Assembly: GCA_937885575.1 (NCBI GenBank)
Contig: CALABO010000016.1
Span: 1 to 64,000 of the forward strand
Origin: an uncultured Pseudomonadota bacterium
GTDB taxonomy: Bacteria; Pseudomonadota; Alphaproteobacteria; Rs-D84
Direction: 5' to 3'
Length of the DNA stretch: 64,000 nt
Numbering within the stretch: the stretch's first letter is position 1; every line of letters begins with the position of its first letter. A program made the position numbers and the translations under genes. The notes under the pieces were generated by a model that saw only the letters and a program-made list of their open reading frames with translations, was not told the origin of the DNA and did no database searches. Shown in pieces: positions 40,501 to 45,923 of this stretch.

Positions 40501-43500
40501 GTACACCACATTACAACCTCGCCGATATATTCATTATTCGCATTTTTAAGCCGCGGCACACCACTTATCGATGTGTCTGGGCTGGCATTACATGTATAAG
40601 AATCTGGCATACTGGTACTCTGATTCGATGGCATTTCCAGTGTGTTTCCGGCGGGCGTGATACTATTGTTGGTTGTCGGCATTTTAAGATATGTTATGTT
40701 GTATGTGTTTGCCGCCCCCCAAATCGCAGTAAAGGTCTTGTTTTCTGTATAGGCCCACTCAAATTCCCCCGCATCCCCCGCAAGATGGGTGTCGGTTGAA
40801 TTGGAAACCGCCCACCATCTGAATTGAAGATTACCATAATTGGTGCATCCTTCTGGCTGTGCCGGAACAATTCGGGCGCCAGCATATATACCTGTTACGG
40901 GATTTGGCGATATAGACGGTGTCCCCCCACCATCACCGCAGGAATACGTCAGGGTATAGGTCGGATCGTCAGTATAAATCGGCCACAAGTTGCGGGAATA
41001 CTGCGACCTTGTATCTGGGCTCATATTATTTTGGGCTGGGTTCAGATTTTTTGCAAACTGAATTATACCATTTGCATTATCTGCCGTTAAATTCCTTGCA
41101 CTGACTAATTCTGTTGCATCTGTTTCTGGATAGCCGTATCCAGCAAAGGTTTGGTGTTCGCGCGACATGGCCACGGGCGCCGTTTCCGCTGGATATGTAA
41201 TAAATGTATAACGGTATGTTCCAAGTTCTGTTGTGATTTCTGGACCTTGTTGACCGACGCCCACAACCTGGCTCCAGGCAAAACCATCGGCAAGCGACAG
41301 ACTGGTGCCACCGGCCCGATTTCCGATTATATAACGCGATTCGTTTTCATCTTGGGCGGTGTTGTTAAACCTTACCGCCGCCGCCATGGGTTTCTGGGGA
41401 CCAATACTCGGGTTACTTGAAGCCAACAGCCCAAGCGGACATTTCGTGGCACCAGTGGCAGAACGACAAGTATAAATATTTTGCCGTTCATTACCATAGA
41501 ATGAAATCTGACGACCGGTTCCCCCATTTGTCGTAACAAATTGTTCAAAACCGTGCCCAGATGGTGTAGTAATCGCGGCACATTCCGTGATGTCGTCATT
41601 CGTATCTGTGCCACAATTACGATAACACTGATCAATGCTCCATGTATACCCTTCCTTGCTGGTCCAATTGGGCCCTAAGATATCCGCACATGTTTTACAT
41701 GAATTGGTTCCAGGATCATAAAATTGACCCGCGTCACACATTTCGCAATTACCTGTTTGCGGATTAAGATGATATAAATCATCGCATTCATATTGTGCAT
41801 AGAGTGTGACGTTGTCCACCGGCGCCCATGTATCATGGCCATAATCCGTCACGCTACCGTTAACATTAAATATCTCATTACCCGTTCCATCAACCGCGGT
41901 ATTATATCCAACGAAGTGTGCATTTGTTTTTGTTGGAATTCTACCCACAACACTTGGGGTTATTTGGTCACCGCCGCACTCTGTGCCACCATACCAACCC
42001 GTCACACCAGAAACCTTGGAAAAACGACCATTATTTCCACCGTTTGTTGGTGAATTCTGTTCACCGTTCGTCGTATCATCGAAACTTACACTGCGGCATG
42101 CAACGGACCATTGTGCGGTACAGGTGATGTTTTCGGATACTGTTACCTGACAAGATTGGTTTGTCCCGCACGAATATACTACGGTGTTTTCATCATCAAC
42201 ACATGTCCATCCGGCGAAATCATGACCGGCCCATGTTGCCGTTGACGGTAATGTGATAGTGCCCGTTCCCCAATGTGCAACCCATGTTCTTTGATCGTTG
42301 GTATTATTCTCATCGTAAGTTTTTCCGGCGGCTATACCATCACTGGTGATATACCCCTTGCCATCATATGGGTCTATATATTTTTCGGGGTTTAATGTAA
42401 TGTTTTGATAATACCCCATAAAGTCAAGATTCTCATCAATGTTTGCATAATTGTTAGCTCCATTGTAACCATATATTGTACCATTGTAAGTAAACGATGC
42501 ACCAGTACCATCATGTGTCGAATCGGGATAAATGGTTATATTGATAGTCTTTTGTGGTGGTGTTAGGGGGTTGGCGTTGGGTTCGTGATCCGGCAACATT
42601 TTTAATGTTCTTGCCGAATCAAGATATACACCAATGCTTTTCCTGGTATAAAGATAGTCCGAAGGATTGCCATCGGTTCCACCATTTTGATCCAATATAA
42701 TCACAAAATCTGTCTGACCCCAGTTTGCGGTAAAGTAGCAATTGTTACTGTCGTATGTCCAGGTGCCGAACGTTGGATCATTTGTGTTATATGGTCCCGA
42801 ATTAGCCCCGGCACATGTAAATGTCCAGTTTTGGAATGTCCATGCACCAAACCCGCCATTTGGTTTACAATTGTTGTCCAAGAAATCTTGAACCGTAACA
42901 TTACCGCCATTAAACGGATCAAATTGACCGGCAACGTTATAGGTTTGACCGTATGTAGCACTGGAATCCGTATAAACATCGGCACCCGGTTTGATGTCGC
43001 CGCAACGATATTCAACCCTGTATGTTTTTAAATGCCACATACTCTTGTCCAAAATAAATTCTATTTCCGTCAATGGTGTGGTCGTGATATATTGCCAATC
43101 GGCGGAAGACAATGTTTCGTTCGGCCCATATTCACCATTCGGATTGGTTGAATTACCACTATAATCTTGTAAATTCCACACATAATCATTGTCTAACTCA
43201 TACCCAGTAAATGCGCATGGCACATTGTGATTACCCGTTCCAACAGATTTAACAAGGTACGCGGCACCATAAGTTGCGTCATCATTGAATGTATGGGTGT
43301 CTGGTTCACCATCAACAGGTGAAACACAGGTATATTTTACATCGATTTTGTCACCAACACAATCACCATTGGCATTTGGAGCATAACCATCAACACAAGT
43401 ATACTGTGCATACAATACTGTGTTACCATTTATCGTCCAATCAGATCCACTGTTATTACCAGTCGTTAAATTACCGCTGGCATTAAAAATTTGTCTATTC

Positions 43501-45122
43501 GGTGTTGGGGTTTCATAGTAATACCCAGTAAATGTTGCATGTGCTTTCCATGGCAGATGTCCTATGACATTTACTTGATTCGCACCACTTCCTATTTCTA
43601 TTTTGTCGCTACACTTACTATCTGAATACCATGCTGTGTTGTTATATTTTTTATAGAAAGACGTATGTGTACCAGGCGTGGAAGCCGGATATCCGCTTGG
43701 GTGCCCACCATTAGTCTCATCATCAAAACTAACTTCATAGCAGTTATCTTCAAAAACAGGTTTAAATGTTTGATGGCCACATCCCCATGTAAGTTCATCA
43801 TGTTCGGGATCATTATGATTATATACAATTCCCCCAGACCCGAGTGTCCAACCAATAAAGGTTTGTCCATTCTGACCCTGACAACTAAAATCGGCAATAA
43901 TGTAATTACCGTAAGATTCTGGATGATTCGTGTCTGTGATTACATTGGCACCATCATCGCAATCGTACATAGCGTTCCAAACTTTCGGTTCACATGCGCC
44001 GCCAACAAAAGTATAACATTGCTCATCCTTGCAACCATCACAATTCCATTGACACCAGTGTGCTTCTGTAAGATCGTTATCTGGGGCTAATATTTCTATG
44101 TTATTGTTGTCGTAACAATGTCCCTGATTATCCTCGTATTCTGTCCCATATATAGGAACGATTGGTGAATAAAACCCTGTCACACCTTCGGCACATTCGT
44201 CTGTACTATTGTGTCTTTGCGTACACGTTTCTGAGCAACTCTTGGTGCATGTATGCTGGTTGCCATATCCACCAGGGCTGGTAAAGCCTTCGGCACAAGG
44301 TATACACTCATCTGTTTGGCTATTATACCAATAATTCTGGGCACACCCGGCATTTTCATAACGTGCATAAAGGGTGATGGTATTACCACTAATTCCACTA
44401 ATATTCGTTGCATTGTTATAATTTAATTTACCGTACATATTATTATGGTAGGGTCCTATGCGAATGCTACCGCCCGTTTGGCTATCAGAATACCCAAGGA
44501 ATGTGTATCCTTCCCGGGTTGGTGCCGTCGGCGTTTGAAACACCGGATAAAACACCGCATAATTTCTAGGACTATTTGGATTGTTAAGGCAATCCGCACA
44601 TTCGGTGGTTTTTTGGGTGCTCCACACCGTACCAAATCCAATGTAAAACGTACCCAATGAGGTATTATTATGGTCTACGAAATTAACCGTTTTCCAATTT
44701 GCGGAACACGTAGTATCTTTACCACAATCAAACACTTCTGCACAGTAATTTCCAATATTACTGCATGTAAGGCCGTTAACTTTAACCAATGAATTATGTG
44801 TTTCATCACCAAATCGGTAAATAAACGTCGTAGAATTGGAGGGGATACCGTATGTGCCACCATTTTGGAAGCTGGAATTCATGTCTGTACAGGTACCAGA
44901 GCACGCACCGTAACATAAATCTCCACTAAAGTTATAGTTGCCCATACTGTAGGGATAACTTGGAAAATCCTCGGCACATTTATTACAATCCTCTTCTGTC
45001 CTGCCGAGACCGTAGTAGTTATCCATCCAACAAAATCCTTCTGCCCATACACTGCCGATTTGGGCAGTCGCAAGCGTCGCAAAAAAGCCCAGAAAACCAA
45101 GGAATCTAGCGAATTTCTTCAT
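25542..45122 (-). CDS. Giant secreted repeat protein (InlB-type repeats and cysteine-rich modules)
   Basis: A single uninterrupted frame of 6,526 codons. A Sec signal peptide (MKKFARFLGFLGFFATLA..., likely cut after SVWA, residue 27) leads into about 40 units ending (T)xYAxW or similar (TLYAHW, TWYAHW, TFTAIW), as in the Listeria-Bacteroides/InlB B-type repeat. Typical unit parts are LYTKY..GVY, GYYD..GG..Y(I/V), and GYTF(D/A)GWW. Between them lie cysteine-rich blocks of the form CPAGTYGPNG..CESCPEGYTSPAGS and CxC..GTG..SCG, which grow denser towards the C-terminus. A distinct block beginning (I)(S/E)FYGN occurs twice (about 41.1-41.6 kb and 39.7-40.2 kb). It ends TCKPGYKMW with no barrel, LPXTG or other known anchor. 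A Shine-Dalgarno GGGAG precedes the ATG. Likely surface or adhesive role, by inference. Confidence 0.85.
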   Translation of the reverse strand: MKKFARFLGFLGFFATLATAQIGSVWAEGFCWMDNYYGLGRTEEDCNKCAEDFPSYPYSMGNYNFSGDLCYGACSGTCTDMNSSFQNGGTYGIPSNSTTFIYRFGDETHNSLVKVNGLTCSNIGNYCAEVFDCGKDTTCSANWKTVNFVDHNNTSLGTFYIGFGTVWSTQKTTECADCLNNPNSPRNYAVFYPVFQTPTAPTREGYTFLGYSDSQTGGSIRIGPYHNNMYGKLNYNNATNISGISGNTITLYARYENAGCAQNYWYNSQTDECIPCAEGFTSPGGYGNQHTCTKSCSETCTQRHNSTDECAEGVTGFYSPIVPIYGTEYEDNQGHCYDNNNIEILAPDNDLTEAHWCQWNCDGCKDEQCYTFVGGACEPKVWNAMYDCDDGANVITDTNHPESYGNYIIADFSCQGQNGQTFIGWTLGSGGIVYNHNDPEHDELTWGCGHQTFKPVFEDNCYEVSFDDETNGGHPSGYPASTPGTHTSFYKKYNNTAWYSDSKCSDKIEIGSGANQVNVIGHLPWKAHATFTGYYYETPTPNRQIFNASGNLTTGNNSGSDWTINGNTVLYAQYTCVDGYAPNANGDCVGDKIDVKYTCVSPVDGEPDTHTFNDDATYGAAYLVKSVGTGNHNVPCAFTGYELDNDYVWNLQDYSGNSTNPNGEYGPNETLSSADWQYITTTPLTEIEFILDKSMWHLKTYRVEYRCGDIKPGADVYTDSSATYGQTYNVAGQFDPFNGGNVTVQDFLDNNCKPNGGFGAWTFQNWTFTCAGANSGPYNTNDPTFGTWTYDSNNCYFTANWGQTDFVIILDQNGGTDGNPSDYLYTRKSIGVYLDSARTLKMLPDHEPNANPLTPPQKTINITIYPDSTHDGTGASFTYNGTIYGYNGANNYANIDENLDFMGYYQNITLNPEKYIDPYDGKGYITSDGIAAGKTYDENNTNDQRTWVAHWGTGTITLPSTATWAGHDFAGWTCVDDENTVVYSCGTNQSCQVTVSENITCTAQWSVACRSVSFDDTTNGEQNSPTNGGNNGRFSKVSGVTGWYGGTECGGDQITPSVVGRIPTKTNAHFVGYNTAVDGTGNEIFNVNGSVTDYGHDTWAPVDNVTLYAQYECDDLYHLNPQTGNCEMCDAGQFYDPGTNSCKTCADILGPNWTSKEGYTWSIDQCYRNCGTDTNDDITECAAITTPSGHGFEQFVTTNGGTGRQISFYGNERQNIYTCRSATGATKCPLGLLASSNPSIGPQKPMAAAVRFNNTAQDENESRYIIGNRAGGTSLSLADGFAWSQVVGVGQQGPEITTELGTYRYTFITYPAETAPVAMSREHQTFAGYGYPETDATELVSARNLTADNANGIIQFAKNLNPAQNNMSPDTRSQYSRNLWPIYTDDPTYTLTYSCGDGGGTPSISPNPVTGIYAGARIVPAQPEGCTNYGNLQFRWWAVSNSTDTHLAGDAGEFEWAYTENKTFTAIWGAANTYNITYLKMPTTNNSITPAGNTLEMPSNQSTSMPDSYTCNASPDTSISGVPRLKNANNEYIGEVVMWCTDSNLETCDLPLELSNAAPCADKNVYAKWECTDQRYHLNENKDDCVVCPNGDYWDPNANACVPCSQLGGGWTSIAGYNWGADQCYRVCNGDNGTSDVECRSANLSYGDFSVADIVENNHNQIEFYGNWRNRATNPELDVCGENAADVAYCPKLLTGSGAMAFKPMSSQVTFMKKDSPTTAAGTRHIVGIRNAAYVSSSYYLSNSSGKIWSHIMGPGQYTGTGNEPNYTFIIYPTDAAPEPSANASADPLFKGYYDTPSGGTRYVEYLLGLDSTNATDIMSGMTPANQITNRTLYPQYCDNGTTWNGSTCTSQTWDSVKYVCGDHGTSTSGYSMENTATYGQSYKVAYSGAQKIAECNPNTGYVLALENGQPKWELNNTGTHYVGYTGGVILSWTYTTFDSSDPTFTALYECDTANGYIPQGTECVLGSGLCQAQLPTNPNPHAQITSVTFENDLCEYTIVCALCVDNEPGCYNHNGAQTFTMTGPTSGTLSGTFCTATEYDITYDDTARTLHFNVDTTNCTPDNYQYGTTATIECTLSAQAGSHAVFRGWCTGADASNTTCDSSQTISSTDYGNKTYYAWWGCDTNYHQNGAVCEEDGNLPLVYRPNGGQPNTNEPVSLTFDQSFTTKGAIYTKTGNRLARWDVADGGTNTFTRYYDATTNTYYAYLEEYYEHYRDTTATLDAHWEQCQCSSGTGVLSCDATVVTNNECTPDVKCKTGYTNPQFHCTGTYNTECTATCTAENQYEIILSKNFTVGQNGPHGEYSNQLYTIHDTGVYRDYEREDEMTETTNPLTSLPNKYYTVTFNHCDRDNDTYCSNPVTTSEIENAYFTLLGFYANYDSEDPGYRYIKQTNNQWFITNQGIAAGKNYDGVPADYTWYAQWNGNSGTLMWNDFPSDPTREGYIFDGWWTQPGETGTRIETDYIAYNDTTLYAHWTVNSCDDGYILVSNSCVTPQDCKPICSVNCTYPGQSNGVPSNSAACPNGTNYSNLVVSCNYDTTSNSQGGYYEPTESITKCRKTENCDLITASTCRYTPNCTTGYIWNNDANDCIPDSNQTYTIKFICEEGGNPIVDSQTVHYGENITVPSNSACTNNPGYSYSRWKATTTGNHPTTLNAQSSTYQYPWEQTHGETFIADWNDGNVYHVNLHAYSCDDSTQTGTFGNSGVQELWEKYGVNWYRTNVGGTLSNPITELTTQQLPTRSGWTFVGYNNLAGDARVRNIGGIWSVSPATLIQNDEDWCAIWSQCNPNEYWNNGVCVTCNTATNGDFPLGEANATSIYQCYRQCSICTPVCPQTEGVNYCEFGNNSNMNGNLYYPGTGTCQPNYEQNCPITVLHCLPGYTPNGNNTACVPNNYMITLNSHIDGFNGHASSPEVLYTKYGPNGGAYLDNGYVYLMNDEQSLYAVPEKSADVILNGNGGNVIWNGYSSSTATLTATFDFQGFYPSVYGGSQYIFDTGYISTNGNIAAQQNQSNSTVWHAQWQDGSITLPDAQRQCYTFNGWWTDMYNGVSAGNANMPYTPTGATTNLYAHWTPGTYSITYHNGNAIYSGCSTTSYTFGNAFAINCSITPQAGSHKVFNGWCTNPELTAGCTQNPVISNTDCGDKDYYAWWGCESGYNLENGVCVPNASELCPARTLPNNAHATFVSGALNSNGTECIYTLKCEACTGCNNNNYTCYTHDNSATNGGIFTVNGSIGDASVLNNVSCNATEYDVYYRCDSSTAPGTLSGTQATYGEPYYVESNGTTITCQSNDQLFNGWTFNGNNQVYYPGTSNYMINSWNYCNITPIFTASYGQCEAGQIYVPSLGKCRPSCPVPCTWAGYPANPAQCPTPQYPAGATCWYLEGNPAAQTGYVPEYDPNACLNPMTDATITPQTCNVDPTQDPICPEYQHWENNTCEWNTYYVTLDSNNGIEGSNFVSKLFEKYTIGWSRTDNRFTSSLNLDPDELPSPSETCKVFKGYFNRRSGGQQMIQADGYVSSDGYQPLPSTTITDNNQKWYAQYIDNPGTFTIKFRCSANGGDIYTYTVHMGDANLTAPAATVCSGVAFNQWKGSTHPEILLDAGSYFAWNHCFDEVFVPDTKAVYHVDLNENGGMFPSNEYQELWYAVDLGWYKNAGLTTQITSIPGDSLPTKQGSNFNGWLDSTTQAQRGNFSGANWALPASISANETWDAQWGPCAAGQYWDNGVCKSCSDATGGAYPLADANATNVNQCYKICSICLTNGCPTVHGANCVYNPNDPSVQNNGKEYNNGTQTCVSNTNPTPNCPYMITDCDLGWVPAQDGQSCVEDEKHTITLESHIIHGVSSDPEVLYTWHNRGVYLYSNYTGEMRANQNPLSENPLNYAIVTFNLNGQGASLIWNGQTYMGSMDANVLFDYQGFWKSVNGSPRYIDVDGYINGSGIAAGTGYTDDATWHARWQSRTLGTISSSGNDLPVPTRPGFVFDGWYDLPMGGNQVDSSSLVNNDMTVYAHWSDVIYEVKLVSDRNNCQPSNNTPTKLYEKYNVGWNRAATGTFDPNLTLTDDELPTPNAGYEFKGYYDALSGGDRVIRPDGRVEQEPNYTDNNHTWYARCGRPTGPFTITFRCGAGEDPLPNYTQSVQNGGTVRVPPTSACSNAGYTFTSWMGNHNTTFTARDTEYTATWSDVYANEDFTPDWNNGNVYYVTLAQTDATEPGIEILYEKYDNGWGYTANGPFNVTRLSGSQLPRRSGYVFAGYKYNDVQMGYVSNGQWRLPDPTVLTDNNQVWEPDWSQCEQGEYWDGNKCYPCPDGFTDNPHAIGAEQCYGNCEYDCQDSGCPSPLPVGMQSCAPNHSDYPQWGIKYNRPGATCLPQGQQSLPICPNDIICNNGYDLVGTECRDNRYTIALNSNLYNDNGTLANPSTLYTWFNHGVYRDYNRTYMMTPNDYPLESGTPSTYATVTLNGNGAMFNWHDMYGGQLSDNVDFVFDGFYDTTGAEIDPVIGINRYITGAGQSIGTTAQNNQTWQARWLNGSVDLPGEDIMSRDGYTFAGWWNACDGGALVSMGNQTIAVSGDRTLCAHWSGKSYTVTYNCNSEDGQGGSATDNQLAYQNTSYTVRENFIPCSKPATETTRAHEFENWKFNLNSNTYWPGDSILWIFTDDNPTLNAHYKECSDGSYFDGSCKTCPTGYDHSNINATSPQHCYKTCNVEIPCTQPVSDCPNEEGVLTCVYPQLTSSVSGAQYYGSNECVHDVPSTQYCEPFTIMCKPGYTPDYYLSTDVGVQCTKLADHEITLDANCGGDVTPGQEKLYTTENTGVYLNPARTNQYLMTISDHPLSVDKLPNCVVTATFNHCDNDDPNCYGATITDRGVNLTFNGYYKTASGVTQYTDARSVGGQLKSYITQDGMDDGKGYTTDATWYAHWNASQVGTDKWPIDPTRDACGVTYNFVGWWTDATGGQQVQPGTPINNDVTWYAHWCEGCPANGIANGSCTVNSCVATINCNNDYTWDTNSCSCVLSPDPRFTLTYKPNGGTPTQPRTQSLRLNETFTTLGGDTFSKSGEVLCRWVSNATTYTFPDGVAELSTEYTYLNENDTTLLADWVACQCTSGTGVQGCSVSVVNNACVPTVTCMPGYVPNELPTCTGECNTNCNASCRQCEPGTYQDGNECKSCDNGFTSGVAATSCYGETITVDWDENGGNPIDQNGSCQFCVDGNGCTSPACESCGTHPANNLTLAAAPTHNNNAMQFLGWKLATGNDLYSAGTNVMCTYNNVGVYSGISTHKIKAQWNQCQCINPLNPHVAGCTPIVTNDTCAYINWCDTGYELDQPTAYTPAAVCNPITSNITYDCGDGTGMPVTATDTAEYDADYTVKNEGGANCQKTGFNFAGWRFNGDGQLHQAGDRITWNYTSDQTFTAEYTNIQCASDEILIGNDCVKCNCTIGTGATNTSCGSLSTISNTCEWTHPVACLTGFVNPAWNCTGTGNTSCIASCGICPANQVEVSGDCTDCRCTPDTTTGAVSCGTMSISDNMCNWGPATCGLGYGYPNIICEGSSNQSCTVKCQVCPAGTYGPNGLECESCPEGYTSPAGSTSIEDCYGNGNPYTITYQAAGGVNTATGVTDQPVIQNVTYNSGFVTKQGTIFSKTNSIITVWDTVSGGAYPELNHWYQYNTAGDTWLDAHWESCECTTGTGAESCGTLSTAGNTCNWTNPVCQDGYVSPNMQCTGTGNTNCTLTCGECQEGEVIVNGECIPCTCTTGNGAASCTPGATANNTCTAVGQCLVGYGNEDGNANVVCNDTNCVVSYNECGDGWVSNENCQCEICPANTYQSGNTCVPCQNGYTSPAGSSSADACVPGAHTIHYLSNNGTNETYNQGVYYGQSFTTEGGTRFTYTNHIMTHWNVESGSSSTFTNGTATLSGNYVYNDATDTTLSAQWAQCTCDADGCTTYATNSNECACNASEESCPDGYIYGGCECNGTNCAPICTLSQSNAIYNCGTGTGIPPVSELVGYGTPYTIKANATVYGCSRENSTFAGWEFDGDQQIHAAGDTVTWNYTTDKNFRAVYCNNCLPEDHCTLDIPNPGECVVTCHTGYEWNSTLQKCVAKTYPNENGITYKPNGGTPNQNYTQSVTYDAPFTTLDWSAEHYRKPRHIMTQWAVESGGVGTFDSGYANLGTEYTYKTDGATVLAADWTECAADKISLNNQCQQCNCTAGTGTTSCGTLSTDDDTCAWGPVSCQTGYVNPTLDCSDDTTSCTASCTQCGNKQVEVNGTCTDCECEINGDGVNSGCGFVSNNGNICNWNPTTCKLGYGYPELTCTDSNFNNDCTASCTICPAGQYGDDGLTCKDCPDGKTSLPGATSKKECFIDPNSCAQDEHIEHGECVSNTRACSIPNATSAARIWNPAIGTYGPCTVIECDEANGYHESGNACVRDTCTVAHGSAESEQVGPSSWECFVTKCDPGYEPSSDYKSCVECANRYVDGDPNKDVAVSSYVSECEIAACMYQGQKYALQNGECVSICETETDETGTKVWDERTNKCVRTCKPGYKMW

Positions 45123-45146
45123 ATTTTCTCCCTTTCATTTACTTTC

Positions 45147-45175
45147 ATCTTAGAAAAAACAAAAATTTAAGGCAA
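45147..45175 (-). promoter_or_regulatory. Promoter of the giant repeat-protein gene
   Basis: TTGCCT (45170-45175) and TAAGAT (45147-45152) on the minus strand are 17 bases apart. The leader is short, about 20 bases, with AAAGGGAG before the ATG. Confidence 0.6.
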
Positions 45176-45237
45176 GAAAAAATAGTTGCTTTTTTTTATT
45201 TTTTTTTTGACATTTTTTTGCGAATTGTTATGCGGAT

Positions 45238-45578
45238 TTTTAGTGGGTAGTGTAAGTGTTAGTCCCGCCTTCGCTAAAGCTACGGCGAGGCAGGGGTTAG
45301 TGTTTTTTGCCGTCCCCCCGCTGAAAATTTGTATGTGAGAACGAGCATAAGCGAAGTTCGAACAACTACAAATTTGCGCGCAGGGCTGTAAGCCGAGCGA
45401 AACGCGGGGTCTCGTCGGGGTTGCAGTGAGTGGGACCGCGACTTGCTCGGCGAGATCCCGCATGAAATCACCCACGCCAAACTTCGTTTTGCGCGGGGCC
45501 CAATACTGCGAGATGACAGGAAAAAAGACCACCCCGGCCTTCGGCCACCCCTCCACAGGAGGGGAACTTAAAAAAAAA
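45238..45578. repeat. Structured repeat-rich intergenic region
   Basis: No credible gene. From left to right: TAGTGGGTAGTGTAAGTG heptamer-type repeats; a family B hairpin CCGCCTTCGC/GCTACGGCGAGG (45270-45296); inverted blocks AAATTTGTA/TACAAATTT (45325-45374); GCGGGGTCTCG against CGAGATCCCGC (45402-45460); and a family A unit CCCCTCC/GGAGGGG (45548-45564). A 148-codon frame across it translates the repeats themselves and is not a gene. It may form RNA downstream of the tRNA, or be a composite of miniature elements. Confidence 0.55.
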
Positions 45579-45600
45579 CACGCCGTGCAAGCACGGCGTG
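45570..45600 (-). terminator. Terminator of the CAT-anticodon tRNA
   Basis: A perfect 10-bp stem CACGCCGTGC/GCACGGCGTG with a 2-base AA centre is followed on the minus strand by nine T residues (A run 45570-45578). Confidence 0.85.
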
Positions 45601-45660
45601 GGTGATTTTTCAATTATAATTGAGAAATCTCTATCACATCTTTGCGTTCGCAAAGACGGA

Positions 45661-45737
45661 TGGTGGGTTATGTAGGACTCGAACCCACGACCAAAGCGTT
45701 ATGAGCGCTCCGCTCTAACCAACTGAGCTAATAACCC
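45661..45737 (-). tRNA. tRNA with CAT anticodon (Met, or Ile2)
   Basis: A 77-base cloverleaf: acceptor GGGTTAT/ATAACCC, D-arm AGCTCAGTTGGTTAGAGC, anticodon loop CTCATAA, encoded CCA. It lacks the C1-A72 mismatch of initiator tRNA, so it is elongator Met or the lysidine-modified Ile2. It is followed at once by TCCGTCTTTGC...GCAAAG, the same hairpin flank seen after the duplicated tRNA-Ser end at 10288. Confidence 0.93.
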
Positions 45738-45783
45738 AACGCGCGCATTATTACATAGTTCTTTTTTCGATGCAAGGAAAAAG

Positions 45784-45923
45784 TGGGGAGTGGTAAGTGT
45801 TAGTGGGTAGTGTTAGTGGAAAGTCTCTAGAGGGGAACTTTGCGCGCTGGAATAACCACGTAATTACGGATTTATTCCAGAACCTAATAACCACTTACAC
45901 TAGCCGCTAACACTTTCCACTAA
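45784..45923. repeat. Long palindromic intergenic element, copy 1
   Basis: Left arm 45796-45819 and right arm 45891-45914 are inverted repeats of 24 bases with 21 matches, built of AGTG(T)TAGTG-like units. A central inverted repeat CTGGAATAA/TTATTCCAG (45847-45880) encloses CACGTAATTACGGA. A family A core lies in the left part. The right arm encodes the last residues (SGKC) and the stop codon of the MFS gene. A related element is at 59740-59841. Confidence 0.7.

Noticed and set aside
25659..44660. Many 60-210-codon frames on the plus strand opposite the giant gene
   Set aside because: They are antisense shadows of a repetitive, stop-poor gene: none has a ribosome site with a recognisable product, and they are low in family motifs.
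25542..45122. CRISPR array or tandem DNA repeat interpretation of the repetitive stretch
   Set aside because: The repeats are conserved at protein rather than DNA level, vary in length and keep one frame over 19.6 kb.
45167..45613. A 148-codon minus-strand frame in the intergenic region
   Set aside because: It reads straight through the dispersed hairpin repeats and the terminator of the tRNA, has no ribosome site and its translation (SPPVEGWPKAGV...) is that of the repeats.
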